Of a DNA stretch of 64,000 nt, positions 25,139-33,901 are shown one piece after another. Under the pieces are notes generated by a model. The model saw only the letters and a program-made list of their open reading frames with translations, made no database searches and was not told where the DNA came from. The stretch lies in the NCBI GenBank assembly GCA_003132445.1, contig PKXU01000136.1, positions 37,125-101,124 on the forward strand, written 5' to 3'. The DNA is from Acidobacteriaceae bacterium. GTDB lineage: Bacteria > Acidobacteriota > Terriglobia > Terriglobales > Acidobacteriaceae. Within the stretch, counting starts at the first letter, position 1. Every line of letters starts with the position of its first letter. Made by a program: the position numbers and the translations under genes.

Positions 25139-26857
25139 CTACCGCTGCAGCAAATCCACCGGAGACGTCACGTCGTGTACGCGGAAATACTTAGCCAGAG
25201 CGGGATACTTTCGCGCCACGACCTCATACATCGCATACGCCACGTTGCGATAAGAAACATGTCCCGCCGGCGTAGTGCGCAACTCCGAAATATAGACTGC
25301 CTCGGCAAAATCCATCTTGAACAGGGCACGCTTGCGGAACGCCAGCGGGATCGCATACTGCGAATTTTCTTCGGCTTCAGAAGTCTTGCGCGCAGCCAAT
25401 TTGTCGACCGCCGTCTGCACCCGCCGCATCGCCGCGTCAAAACGTCCACGCATGCCCGCGTCTTCCACGTCGAGCAGCATTTCGTAGCCGTGCTGCGTGG
25501 TGAACCCCTGCATCACCTGGATGCACCGCCGATGCCGATGCATGTCGCGGAAGCCACCGGTATCCATCAGAATGTCGAAGCGAAACTGCTGCCCAGCGCG
25601 AAATCCACGCAGCATCTCGTCGTGCTTACCGCGATGCCGCAACCCTAAGTCGATGATCTCCCGCCGCCGCCGCTCGCCCGCCACCTGCACCGCCTGCCGA
25701 ATCTGCCGATAGGAATGGTGGCAATGCTCGTAAAGCAGCGTAGTCGCAATCTCCACTTCCAGCGGCTCTTCGTCCAACAAATCCACAATCGCCTTCGACG
25801 GAGCAACCGGCTCTGACGCCATCAACTCCCGCGCCGCCTGCCGCAACTCGCGCCGCGTTTCCATCTCATATTCGTTCGGATCGGCATACTTCACCAGCGT
25901 CGGCGCCACCCGCACTTCGCGCAACAATTCCTGCTCCGCTCGTGCTCCCAACTCCGAACTCACCGCCCGAATCTGCTCCACCAACGCCCGCAAAGACTCC
26001 GTATTCACGTTGTAGGCCGCGCCCGTCGCGGCTTTCTTCAGCGACTCGCCCAGCACTCTCATTTCTTTATGGGTATGAGAAAGAAGATGCGCCACCTGCA
26101 CCTCCAGCGTGCGCGCATTCACAATCTCGCCCAGCGAAGTATTCGTGGCCAGCGGCAGTAGGTAGCGCGTGATGTCGAAGGCCCGCGCCTTCAGAGTTCG
26201 CTCATAGGCTTCCTGTTTCATGTCGGCGGGCTTGGGCGTAATGCTGATCAGATAGCCGGTCATGTGTGCCGAAAGCGCTTCATATTCGGCGAACAAAAAA
26301 TCCAGTGTTTCGCGATAAAGGTTGCGAGCTTCTTCATCAGAACCAAATTCGGGAATGTAATAGCCGCTCTTCTTGAAATCCTGATAGCGCGTCGATCGCT
26401 CCTGCCCGTCCCAGCGCTGCTCATCGGCCACTTCGATCGCGGCAAGAATCGACAGCCGCTCGACCGCCAGCGCAATATGCGCCAGGTCGGCAATCGAGCG
26501 GTGTCCATACTGAAAATAAAATGTATTAAGAAACTTCTCCGCCTTCTGCGTGCTGATCTCCCGCAACGACTCCTTCATCGACAGCGCCGACCGCGAATAC
26601 TTGGCCATGGCGTAGGCCTGAATCTCCGGCTCAACGCCGAACACCGCGAACACTTCGGTCGATGGTTCAGCCTGTGTGGCTTGGGAATCAAGTGTGGCGC
26701 GGGCGCCCTCGCACGCGTTATCCGCCGTCTTCTCCGCGCTCGCCGCCCGCAAAGGCGAGCGATGACCTGGAACCGCTGCGCCCTTCTCGGGAGTTGATGA
26801 GTTGTTGTTGGAAGGCACGGGCATCACGATGACATTGTTGGCAAGAGTGTGAGGCAT
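25139..26857 (-). CDS. Double ThyX-domain protein, diverged thymidylate-synthase-like
   Basis: A 572-residue protein with two ThyX-like halves. The N-half (~70-330) has YGHRSIADLAHIALAVERLS and ERSTRYQDF, corresponding to the second part of the flavin-dependent thymidylate synthase signature. The C-half (~340-565) has HCHHSYRQIRQAV and MHRHRRCIQVMQG, corresponding to the RHR part. Neither half has the complete RHRx7S motif: the Ser position after RHR is Gly. Canonical ThyX is a ~220-residue homotetramer methylating dUMP with FAD and folate; here one chain could form a pseudodimer, or the protein may have another flavin-linked role. Residues 1-65 are low-complexity, so the true start may be later. 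Monocistronic. Confidence 0.75.
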   Translation of the reverse strand: MPHTLANNVIVMPVPSNNNSSTPEKGAAVPGHRSPLRAASAEKTADNACEGARATLDSQATQAEPSTEVFAVFGVEPEIQAYAMAKYSRSALSMKESLREISTQKAEKFLNTFYFQYGHRSIADLAHIALAVERLSILAAIEVADEQRWDGQERSTRYQDFKKSGYYIPEFGSDEEARNLYRETLDFLFAEYEALSAHMTGYLISITPKPADMKQEAYERTLKARAFDITRYLLPLATNTSLGEIVNARTLEVQVAHLLSHTHKEMRVLGESLKKAATGAAYNVNTESLRALVEQIRAVSSELGARAEQELLREVRVAPTLVKYADPNEYEMETRRELRQAARELMASEPVAPSKAIVDLLDEEPLEVEIATTLLYEHCHHSYRQIRQAVQVAGERRRREIIDLGLRHRGKHDEMLRGFRAGQQFRFDILMDTGGFRDMHRHRRCIQVMQGFTTQHGYEMLLDVEDAGMRGRFDAAMRRVQTAVDKLAARKTSEAEENSQYAIPLAFRKRALFKMDFAEAVYISELRTTPAGHVSYRNVAYAMYEVVARKYPALAKYFRVHDVTSPVDLLQR

Positions 26858-26928
26858 GAGTGTGGGAATGTTACGCGTCGCGCTTGTGAATTAGCAATGC
26901 GATTCGTCGAACTCGATTTGTGTGGGGG

Positions 26929-26974
26929 CAGCCGCCCCCGGCTGTCCGGCCGAGCGAAGCTCGACTGGCTTCCG
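26929..26974. repeat. Dispersed double-palindrome repeat, copy B
   Basis: cagccgcccccggctg (26929-26944) then gtccggccgagcgaagctcgac, the inverted counterpart of the element at 7031. It lies just before the fabG leader. Confidence 0.75.
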
Positions 26975-27030
26975 TCGCGTATAATTCAGCGTTCCAACGG
27001 CAGTAACTGCAAAAAATCGGAGATTTCTTC

Positions 27031-27774
27031 ATGTCCCTTTCAGGACGCGTCGCCCTAATCACCGGGGCCTCACAAGGCATTGGTCGCAGCTGCGCCCTGC
27101 GCCTCACCAAAGACGGCGCCACGGTCGCGGTAGCGGCACGCAATCAGGAGAAACTAAACGAACTCGTCAGTGAAATCACCGCCGCCGGCGGCAAGGCCTA
27201 CGCCTTCGCCCTCGACGTCAGCAATGAAGATCAAGTCAAGCCCACCGTAAAATCTGCGATCGCGCAATTCGGCAAAATCGACATTCTAGTCAACAATGCC
27301 GGCATCACCCGCGACCAGCTGGTCATGCGCATGAAGCGGGCTGATTGGGATTCGGTGCTCCAAACCAATCTCACCTCCGCCTATCTCTGCATCCAGCAAG
27401 TGATCGGTTCCATGCTCAAACAGCGCTGGGGACGCATCATTAACATTACCAGCGTCTTCGGCCAGATGGGCCAGGCCGGGCAGGCGAATTACGCCGCCTC
27501 GAAAGCCGGATTGATCGGCCTCACCATGGCCATCGCCCGCGAGGTCGGCTCACGCAACATTACCTGCAACGCCGTCGCCCCCGGCTTCATCGAAACCGCC
27601 ATGACTGCGGGCTTAGGCGACGAATTCAAACAGAATGCAGCCAAACAGATTCCGCTTGGCCGCGTCGGTTCTCCCGAAGACGTAGCCAGCGCCGTAGCTT
27701 TTCTCGCGTCCGATGAGGCTTCCTACATCACCGGCCACGTCCTGAACGTGAACGGCGGCATGCTGATGGGGTAA
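27031..27774 (+). CDS. fabG: 3-oxoacyl-ACP reductase
   Basis: A 247-residue short-chain dehydrogenase with the full FabG pattern: TGASQGIGRS (NADPH loop), NNAGITRDQLVMRM, NITSVFGQMGQAGQANYAASKAG (Ser-Tyr-Lys triad), VAPGFIETAMT, and the C-terminal YITGHVLNVNGGMLM. It reduces 3-oxoacyl-ACP in fatty-acid elongation. It is alone, not in a fab cluster, so a related SDR role cannot be excluded, although the sequence is very FabG-like. Confidence 0.92.
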   Translation: MSLSGRVALITGASQGIGRSCALRLTKDGATVAVAARNQEKLNELVSEITAAGGKAYAFALDVSNEDQVKPTVKSAIAQFGKIDILVNNAGITRDQLVMRMKRADWDSVLQTNLTSAYLCIQQVIGSMLKQRWGRIINITSVFGQMGQAGQANYAASKAGLIGLTMAIAREVGSRNITCNAVAPGFIETAMTAGLGDEFKQNAAKQIPLGRVGSPEDVASAVAFLASDEASYITGHVLNVNGGMLMG

Positions 27775-27786
27775 TTCTGGAAATCT

Positions 27787-27880
27787 TAACCACAGAGGGC
27801 ACTAAGGAGTACAGAGGAAATGACAGTCAAAGATTCAGGTTCTGCTGGTCCCTCTGTGTCCCCCGTGGCCTCTGTGGTTA
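27787..27880. repeat. Inverted 'accacagagg' repeat overlapping GNAT start
   Basis: taaccacagagg (27787-27798) pairs with cctctgtggtta (27869-27880). Inner arms acagagg (27811) and cctctgt (27851) add to the structure. The annotated start of the next gene lies inside it. Confidence 0.75.
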
Positions 27881-28350
27881 GGGGTCTTGCAGTCTCTCAA
27901 GCCGAATCGCCGACTGAAATCGCCCAAGCCCGCGAACTTTTCCTCGAATACGCACAATCGCTCGGCTTTAGCCTTTGCTTTCAAAACTTCGACAAAGAAC
28001 TCGCAGACCTTCCGGTCGACTACGCTCCGCCCGACGGTCGCCTTCTGCTGGCAACGTACGAAGATCAAGTCGCCGGCTGTGTAGCCCTGCACAGACTTGA
28101 TCCGCAAATCTGCGAAATGAAGCGGCTCTACCTCCGCCCGCAGTTTCGCGGAAAAGGCATCGGCCGCGTCCTCGCGAATCAGATCATTGCCGAAGCCCGC
28201 CAAATCGGTTACCGACACATGCGCCTCGACACCGTCGAACCTGTCATGAAAGATGCAGTCGCCATGTACCGCAAGCTCGGCTTCAACGAAATTGCTCCCT
28301 ATCGCGCCAATCCAATCGCCGGCACTCTGTACATGGAACTCCAGTTGTAA
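27820..28350 (+). CDS. GNAT-family N-acetyltransferase
   Basis: Up to 176 residues. The acetyl-CoA binding region is clear: MKRLYLRPQFRGKGIGRVLANQII (motif A with RGKGIG), followed by LDTV and VAMYRKLGFNEIAPY. The domain proper begins around residue 30 (ESPTEIAQARELFLEYAQSLG). The first ~28 codons lie in an inverted repeat, so translation may begin at a later GTG near 27865-27873. GNATs transfer acetyl to amines of small molecules, peptides or ribosomal proteins; no substrate is evident. It follows fabG by 45 bp. Confidence 0.85.
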   Translation: MTVKDSGSAGPSVSPVASVVRGLAVSQAESPTEIAQARELFLEYAQSLGFSLCFQNFDKELADLPVDYAPPDGRLLLATYEDQVAGCVALHRLDPQICEMKRLYLRPQFRGKGIGRVLANQIIAEARQIGYRHMRLDTVEPVMKDAVAMYRKLGFNEIAPYRANPIAGTLYMELQL

Positions 28351-28406
28351 TTCCGCCGTCACTTCGGCAAGAATATCCGCGGCACGTTGACGTAAAGGAT
28401 AAAGCC

Positions 28407-29153
28407 ATGAAGAGAATTCTCATATTAGCGAGCGCAGCTCTGTTGTTCGCCGCCTCCGCCTTCGCTGCCGAAGGCAAGCGTGTTTCCTACAAGAGCGGCG
28501 ATGAAACCGTGCAAGGCATTCTCTACACTCCAGCTGGCAGAGGTCCGTTCCCCGCGCTGATTGTCATACACGAGTTCTGGGGCCTGAACGATTGGGTGAA
28601 AGAGCAGGCGTCAAAACTTTCCGATCAGGGCCATATAGCACTCGCCGTTGATCTCTACCGCGGCAAAGTCGCCACCACTCCCGACATGGCTCATGAACTC
28701 ATGCGCGGCGTCCCCGAAGACCGCGCCAAACGCGATCTTCACGCTGCTTTCGAATTTCTCAAGTCGCAACCCGAGGTGAGAAAGGACCGGATCGGCGCAA
28801 TCGGCTGGTGCATGGGCGGAGGCTACGCCCTTGACGTTGCGCTGCAGGAACCCGATCTCGCCGCCCTCGTCATCAACTACGGCCATCTCGCGACTGACCC
28901 CGACGCGTTGAAGAAAATCAACTCTCCCATCCTTGGCCTTTTCGGCGCGCAGGATCGCGGGATTACACCCGACGATGTCAAGAAGTTCGGCGCCACATTG
29001 GATCAGATGGGAAAACAGATCGACATCACCATTTACCCCGACGCCGGCCACGCCTTCGAAAACCCCAACAACAAAGATGGATATCGCGCAGCCGATGCGG
29101 CCGATGCCCAGAGGCGTACAGACGACTTTCTGGCGATGACCCTGAAAAAATAA
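28407..29153 (+). CDS. Secreted dienelactone hydrolase-family protein
   Basis: A 248-residue alpha/beta hydrolase with a clean signal peptide (MKRILILASAALLFAASAFA). The catalytic triad of dienelactone hydrolases is visible: nucleophile Cys135 in GWCMGGGY, Asp183 in GAQDRG, His215 in AGHAFEN. It also has the oxyanion-side motif HEFWGLNDW. Cytoplasmic members open dienelactones in aromatic degradation; an exported one probably hydrolyses another ester or lactone. aaagga precedes the ATG. Confidence 0.9.
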   Translation: MKRILILASAALLFAASAFAAEGKRVSYKSGDETVQGILYTPAGRGPFPALIVIHEFWGLNDWVKEQASKLSDQGHIALAVDLYRGKVATTPDMAHELMRGVPEDRAKRDLHAAFEFLKSQPEVRKDRIGAIGWCMGGGYALDVALQEPDLAALVINYGHLATDPDALKKINSPILGLFGAQDRGITPDDVKKFGATLDQMGKQIDITIYPDAGHAFENPNNKDGYRAADAADAQRRTDDFLAMTLKK

Positions 29154-29217
29154 TGGGCAGGATCGGGATCGGTTGAAAACGCTTGCCCAGCGCGGGGTTC
29201 AAACACGCGGCCGAATA

Positions 29218-29234
29218 CTTATACACTGTATAAG
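29218..29234. promoter_or_regulatory. Palindromic operator-like site
   Basis: CTTATAC-act-GTATAAG, a perfect 7-bp inverted repeat ~130-150 bp upstream of the XRE regulator gene and just after the hydrolase gene. It could be its operator. Confidence 0.4.
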
Positions 29235-29310
29235 AAATGGTTGCTTTACGGCAAGACAGCGCCAATGTTTCTATGGCACCAACGTCCCTCTCTTGGCACA
29301 AATTTCCTAC

Positions 29311-29339
29311 TTGCCAGAAGATTCTGATCTGGTTACTAT
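29311..29339 (+). promoter_or_regulatory. Sigma-70-like promoter of the XRE gene
   Basis: TTGCCA (29311-29316), 17-bp spacer, TACTAT (29334-29339). It overlaps the in-frame ATG at 29338, so transcription would start after that codon. Confidence 0.5.
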
Positions 29340-29364
29340 GACCCATCCTGTCATGCTCCCTACC

Positions 29365-29715
29365 ATGAACATCGGCGAGACCATCCGCAACTACCGGCTG
29401 CAAAAAGGAATGTCCCAGGGCGACATCGAAAAGCGAACCGGCCTGCTGCGCTGCTACCTTTCGCGCGTCGAAAATGGCCACACCATCCCGTCGCTCGATA
29501 CACTCTCAAAAATTGCCGGCGCCATGGAACTTCCGCTGTCTCAATTCTTCGCCGAACCCGGCCACAACAACGGCTCCAAAGGACTTCCTCAACTTTCCGA
29601 TGACGAGGTTCGCTTTCTCAGTCAGATCCGCCGCTACTCCACCAGCCTCAACGACAGCGATCGCAAACTGGTCCTTGCTATGGTCAAGAAAATGGCCTCA
29701 AATTCAGGAAAATAG
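29365..29715 (+). CDS. XRE-family transcriptional regulator
   Basis: A 116-residue protein with an N-terminal Cro/C1-type HTH (MNIGETIRNYRLQKGMSQGDIEKRTGL.., residues 2-60, containing YLSRVENGHTIPSLDTL) and a helical C-terminal part (DEVRFLSQIRRYSTSLNDSDRKLVLAMVKKM) likely used for dimerisation. ATG 29365 was chosen because a good promoter -10 overlaps the earlier ATG at 29338. An extension to 29173 in the same frame is improbable. It likely binds a palindrome such as the one at 29218. Target genes unknown. Confidence 0.85.
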   Translation: MNIGETIRNYRLQKGMSQGDIEKRTGLLRCYLSRVENGHTIPSLDTLSKIAGAMELPLSQFFAEPGHNNGSKGLPQLSDDEVRFLSQIRRYSTSLNDSDRKLVLAMVKKMASNSGK

Positions 29716-30065
29716 ATCTTAGCCATTGCCTCTTGGCTTAATTCCGCGCGACGGACTTCACCGGCTATTCCCAAATACTGGAAACGCTGCACGCGCGCGA
29801 CGGCTCAATTCCGCCCAAGAGGTATCTTGGACCAGTTTCTCGACCAGTCCGCGTCTGAGGCAAGAAAACGCGTGTATCTTAGTAGGCATCTAGCAGCGGG
29901 ACTTTCCGCGCGCCGCCTTGTTCTCGCTACCTTTAGCGAAAGCTGGACGTAAGCACCACTGAACGCGTCAGGTCCGCCTTTAACGACATGCCTCACGTGA
30001 CCGTTCGGTTCCTCGCTGCCGCACAGCTGCTCAATCTCATGCCCGCCTAGACCTAGGAGAACCCG
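29716..30065. other. Intergenic stretch without a recognisable gene
   Basis: No supported gene. A short open frame at 29742-29858 without a start codon (GYSQILETLHARDGS..) might be the tail of a lost gene. A cctaggaga ribosome site belongs to the next gene. Confidence 0.4.
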
Positions 30066-31184
30066 ATGAAAAAGCTAGTCGCTATGCTTGCCTTTTGTTT
30101 CCTGACGCTCCCGCTCTTTTCGCAGGATCCTAGTACTTGGCTGGCCGACCTGCCTCAGGCTAAGGATTATGTTCAGAAGCGGGCTTCCAGTTACGACCGC
30201 AGCGGAGGTAATGCCGACGCTCGTACCATCGCGGCTGGTGAGACTCTTACTCTGCTCGACGATGCGGGGCCGGGGATGATCAGCCATGTTTGGTTTACGA
30301 TCGCGAGCGACGATCCTTATCATTTGAAGGCGCTGGTGCTGCGCATGTATTGGGACGGCGAATCTGATCCCAGCGTGGAGACGCCAGTGGGCGACTTCTT
30401 TGGACTCGGGCTGGGAGACTACCACGTCTTTCAGTCTTTGCCGTTGTCGGTCGGGTCGGATAAGGCCTTGAACAGCTTCTTCTCTATGCCATTTCAAAAA
30501 CATGCTCGCATCACAGTTACGAACGAGGGCTCGAGCAAAGTCGACGCGTTTTATTTCAATATCGACTATCGCGCATACAGTAAACCGCTGCCGCCGGACT
30601 TGCTTTATTTCCACGCGCAATATCGGCAGGCTGCACCGGCTCATGGCTCGACTAATGAATGGCATTCGAACGGTGATGCGCGGGTCAACGACAAAAAGAA
30701 TTTAAATGGAGAAGGCAATTACGTGTGGATGGAAGCCACCGGACGCGGTCACTTCGCAGGTGTGACCATGTCGGTGCTTGAGAATCAAGATGGCTGGTGG
30801 GGGGAGGGCGATGACATGTTTTTTGTCGATGGTGAGACTACTCCCTCAATTAATGGAACCGGGTCGGAAGACTATTTTTTAGGAGCGTGGGATTTTGGAG
30901 GTCACGCATTTTCTTATGGATTATATGGCGCTCCGGTAGTGGGCCAGGAAGTGGCGGGCGGACGTTCGTCGGTCTATCGCTTCCATCTCGATTCCCCGAT
31001 TCCGTTTACGAAGTCTTTGCGCGCGACAATTGAGCATGGGCACGCCAATCATCGCTCGGACAATTATTTCTCGGTCGCGTACTGGTATCAGACGGAGCCG
31101 CATGCGGCGTTTCCGGCGCTGCCGCCACTGGAGAAGAGGATTCCGAGGATTTATGCGGTTGGTGGTCCGGGGAATGCGAAGTGA
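30066..31184 (+). CDS. DUF2961 / GH172-family secreted glycoside hydrolase
   Basis: A 372-residue exported protein (signal peptide 1-19, MKKLVAMLAFCFLTLPLFS). The double jelly-roll DUF2961 pattern is present: AGPGMISHVWFTIA, YWDGESDPSVETPVGDFFG, PMPF-like SMPFQKHARI, WWGEGDDMFFVDGE, NGTGSEDYFLGAW. Glu247 and Glu268 are the likely catalytic carboxylates. GH172 members hydrolyse alpha-D-fructofuranosides or D-arabinofuranosides; the specificity here is open. It stands alone but lies 4 kb before a xylan-utilisation cluster. Confidence 0.88.
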   Translation: MKKLVAMLAFCFLTLPLFSQDPSTWLADLPQAKDYVQKRASSYDRSGGNADARTIAAGETLTLLDDAGPGMISHVWFTIASDDPYHLKALVLRMYWDGESDPSVETPVGDFFGLGLGDYHVFQSLPLSVGSDKALNSFFSMPFQKHARITVTNEGSSKVDAFYFNIDYRAYSKPLPPDLLYFHAQYRQAAPAHGSTNEWHSNGDARVNDKKNLNGEGNYVWMEATGRGHFAGVTMSVLENQDGWWGEGDDMFFVDGETTPSINGTGSEDYFLGAWDFGGHAFSYGLYGAPVVGQEVAGGRSSVYRFHLDSPIPFTKSLRATIEHGHANHRSDNYFSVAYWYQTEPHAAFPALPPLEKRIPRIYAVGGPGNAK

Positions 31185-32174
31185 GGCGTCTAGAACAGGG
31201 GCTAAAGCCCGGTCAAACTTTGTCGCTAACGCGGTCTGAAGGGTCGCTCTTCCACTCATGAGGGAGCCCCTCCTTCACTCACTCAGAAGCCTGACGGGCC
31301 GCTCTTTGACGAAAAAGCGTGATGGACGGCTTTTTCAGCAAAAAGCGTTTCACACAAAACTGTTTCACAAAAAAGTAAAAGAGTTCCGAGGTGGTGTAAG
31401 GTCCATTCGTCTCGGCCAGTAGCTCGCGTTTGACCCTTGCTCGACCTGCTCTCGCGGCTTCCCTTGCGGGGCGCTGCGCGCGATCTTCGCTTGGGCTCCG
31501 GGCTCACCGCCAACCGGATAAACCTACCTTACGCCTCGGAACTCTATCCTGCCTTCAACAATTCTTCTCCGTTCTCCTCGACCAGCGCTTTGCTATAGAC
31601 CCTCGCTCACCCTCCTTCCCAATCTTGCGATCAGGAAAGTGACTCCGCTTGAGCCCCGGACGCCGCACCAACCGGAAAAACTTAAGAAGCTGTCAAAGAA
31701 CGATCTTCTTGTACTCCTTCTATTAATTCCGTCAATGGAAAATCGACCTTCGTAACACACGTATTTTCAATCGAGTGCACGCCGTCCACAGGCCGGTGAC
31801 CGAAAATTGTGCAGACGAAGAAATAGGTCTTTGCAGATGCCGCGCGGGACGCGCGTTTTCGCGCCAATATGTAATTCGGATCGGTGGGGTGCTGGCGTCC
31901 CGGACCTGCGAGCTTCTTGTGAAAATCCCGCATTCCCGTTGTCAGACAAGGGATTTGCGTTTGGGAAGACTCTTGCGGCGGTTTCTTTTGCGTGTCCGGA
32001 GCTTGTTCTTCCTGCGCCTATTGCCACCCACGGCTGCCGCCCCCTCGACAGGCTCAGGGGCAAGTTGTGGGCTGCATTCTCACGCCGCTTCGCGCAACTT
32101 GGCCGAGCTGCGCTTGGCGGACAGCCGGGGGCGGCTGTTCCTCACCTGAACATAAACCCATGGGATCAACTGAA
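31185..32174. other. 990-bp repeat-rich stretch, no supported gene
   Basis: Contains gggctaaagccc (31199-31210, same family as 8621), repeated aaaaagcg/gcgtttcaca motifs at 31300-31380, and the double palindrome cagccgggggcggctg at 32122-32137. A minus-strand frame ending at 31682 (Q/E/P-rich, then YFFVCTIFGHRPVDGVHS..) has no clear start or homologue known to me and may be a decayed gene. Confidence 0.5.
32100..32140. repeat. Dispersed double-palindrome repeat, copy C
   Basis: ggccgagctgcgcttggcggacagccgggggcggctgt-type element, same order as the copies at 7031 and 26929. Confidence 0.7.
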
Positions 32175-32609
32175 TTAGCTCACCTCTACGGTCTCATCCT
32201 GTAGGCGTTTGTCGGATTCATCGGTGCCGGTTAGTTCGAAGGAGTTGGTCACCGCAGCCTTTCCCTTCTCCACGCTGGTGATGACGTAGGAGCAGCCAAT
32301 CCAGTGTGCCCCGGCCAAGTCGGTCGATGACCAGCGAGCGGGGTGGTCGGGGTGGGAATGGTAGAAGCCGACGATGTCTTCTCCACGCCCGCGGCCTTCG
32401 CGCTGGATGCGCACCAGCTCTTTGGGATCGATGTTGTAGCGGTTGTGGGCGGAATCGGTGCGGGTGTTGCCGGCGCGCACGATTGACGTGACGACTCGCG
32501 CCCCGTCATCTTCAACTCGGCCCAGCAGGATGCCGCAACATTCGTGCGGATAGGTTTCTTCGCCATGGCGGCGGAGAGAATCATAGTCGTTGCGGGTTAG
32601 TTTCAACAT
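32175..32609 (-). CDS. JAMM/MPN metalloprotease, CysO-Cys peptidase (Mec)-like
   Basis: A 144-residue zinc peptidase with an intact JAMM motif: Glu23 in PHECCGILLG, and HSHPDHPARWSSTD (His84, His86, Ser94, Asp97). ATG 32609 (MLKLTRND) gives the compact family length; the frame continues upstream through repeat DNA. The family includes Mec, which releases cysteine from the sulfur-carrier protein CysO. The next upstream gene is a CysM-type synthase, as in actinobacterial mec-cysO-cysM clusters, supporting that role. The carrier gene itself is not in the window. Confidence 0.88.
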   Translation of the reverse strand: MLKLTRNDYDSLRRHGEETYPHECCGILLGRVEDDGARVVTSIVRAGNTRTDSAHNRYNIDPKELVRIQREGRGRGEDIVGFYHSHPDHPARWSSTDLAGAHWIGCSYVITSVEKGKAAVTNSFELTGTDESDKRLQDETVEVS

Positions 32610-32789
32610 TGGGGAATTGTTGATTTTCGATTGCTGATGCACCTTCGAACTGCGGCGCCTAAAGGCGCTCTGATTTTGCGTTGCCTGCGGCACACCTGAA
32701 GGCATGCCCTGATACGAATCGCCCGCGAGCGATAGGCTTTCGGTCAGCAATCAAAAATCGGCGATCAGCAATCAGCGATTCTTTCAGCT
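32610..32789. repeat. Palindrome and short-repeat spacer
   Basis: Holds ggcgcctaaaggcgc, tgcctgcggcacacctgaaggca-like hairpins and direct repeats of atcagcaatca (32744-32775). It separates the protease and cysM genes. Confidence 0.5.
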
Positions 32790-33803
32790 TCAGCTTTTGC
32801 CTTCGTTCCAGAATCTCTCGCTCAAATATTTGTCGCCGGAGTCGCAAAGGATGGTCACCATGACTGCTTCGTGGCCTTTCTTTAACGGCAGATCGCGGGC
32901 GATCTTCAGACATCCCACAATGGCGGCCGCGGCGGAGATCCCGACCAGAAGTCCCGCCTTGCGGGAAAGATGCCGCGCCATGGCATGGGCGTCTTCCGTA
33001 GAAATTTCGAGATTCTGGTCGGCGAGTTGCGGATCATAGATTTTCGGCACGATCGCGCTGGCCATGTGCTTGGCGCCTTCAATTCCGTGAAACGCAGAGT
33101 CGGGTTGCAGCGAAATGCATTGGACCGATGGATTCAACTCCTTCAGTCGCCGAGTGGTGCCGACGAAAGTGCCGCTGGTTCCCATCATCGAAACGAAATG
33201 CGTGATTCTTCCCTGAGTCTGCAGCCAGATCTCGTTGGCCGTCCCGTGATAGTGCGCCTTCCAGTTGGCCTCGTTCGAATACTGATCGGCATAAAAATAC
33301 TGATCGGGATGGTTACGAGCGAGTTCACGCGCCATGCGAATCGCGCCATCGGAACCGTCGGCAGGATCGGTATAGAGAATATTTGCCCCGTAACCTTGCA
33401 GGATCTGCTTGCGTTCCCGCGAGACATTTTCCGGCATGCAAAGTGTGACGGGAAATCCTTCGGCCGCGCCCAACATGGCGTAGGCGATGCCGGTATTGCC
33501 GCTGGTGGCGTCCAGCAGAATTCGGCCTGGCCGTAATTGGCCACTACCGCGAGCCTCTGAGACGATGTTGGCCGCAGCGCGATCTTTTACCGATCCGCCC
33601 GGGTTATACCACTCCGCCTTACCCAGAAGTGCTACACCTGGCAAGTCGCGGGTTAGCGCATCCAGACGCAACAGCGGTGTATTGCCGATGCGCTCGAGCA
33701 GGCTGTGACCAAGTGTTTCTCCCAGTCCTACGGGCATTTCTCGATGTCCCTCGGGTTTTGCTGCAGCTGACGATGCTGCTACTCGTGCAGATCCGTATGC
33801 CAT
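32790..33803 (-). CDS. cysM: Cysteine synthase B (CysM-type)
   Basis: A 337-residue fold-type II PLP enzyme: IGNTPLLRLDAL, NPGGSVKDRAA with the PLP lysine, DATSGNTGIAYAMLGA, MMGTSGTFVGTTRRLKE, GLLVGISAAAAIVG, CDSGDKYLSERFW. The sequence resembles CysM of Mycobacterium, which uses O-phosphoserine and thiocarboxylated CysO, and the JAMM gene next door agrees. Use of O-acetylserine and sulfide is the alternative. The first ~25 residues are a variable extension, so the start could be later. Confidence 0.9.
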   Translation of the reverse strand: MAYGSARVAASSAAAKPEGHREMPVGLGETLGHSLLERIGNTPLLRLDALTRDLPGVALLGKAEWYNPGGSVKDRAAANIVSEARGSGQLRPGRILLDATSGNTGIAYAMLGAAEGFPVTLCMPENVSRERKQILQGYGANILYTDPADGSDGAIRMARELARNHPDQYFYADQYSNEANWKAHYHGTANEIWLQTQGRITHFVSMMGTSGTFVGTTRRLKELNPSVQCISLQPDSAFHGIEGAKHMASAIVPKIYDPQLADQNLEISTEDAHAMARHLSRKAGLLVGISAAAAIVGCLKIARDLPLKKGHEAVMVTILCDSGDKYLSERFWNEGKS

Positions 33804-33901
33804 CTAAGAACCAATCCCTGTGACCAACGTAATGTGCTATATGGGCGCAAACAAGGTATGTAGTAGCTTGTTAGATGATAAGCTCCGTCCGGCGATGCAG
33901 C

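Noticed and set aside
31682..32063. Minus-strand frames between the GH172 and JAMM genes
   Set aside because: No reliable start, no recognisable family, and overlapping repeat DNA. The Q/E/P-rich one may be a decayed gene but cannot be supported.
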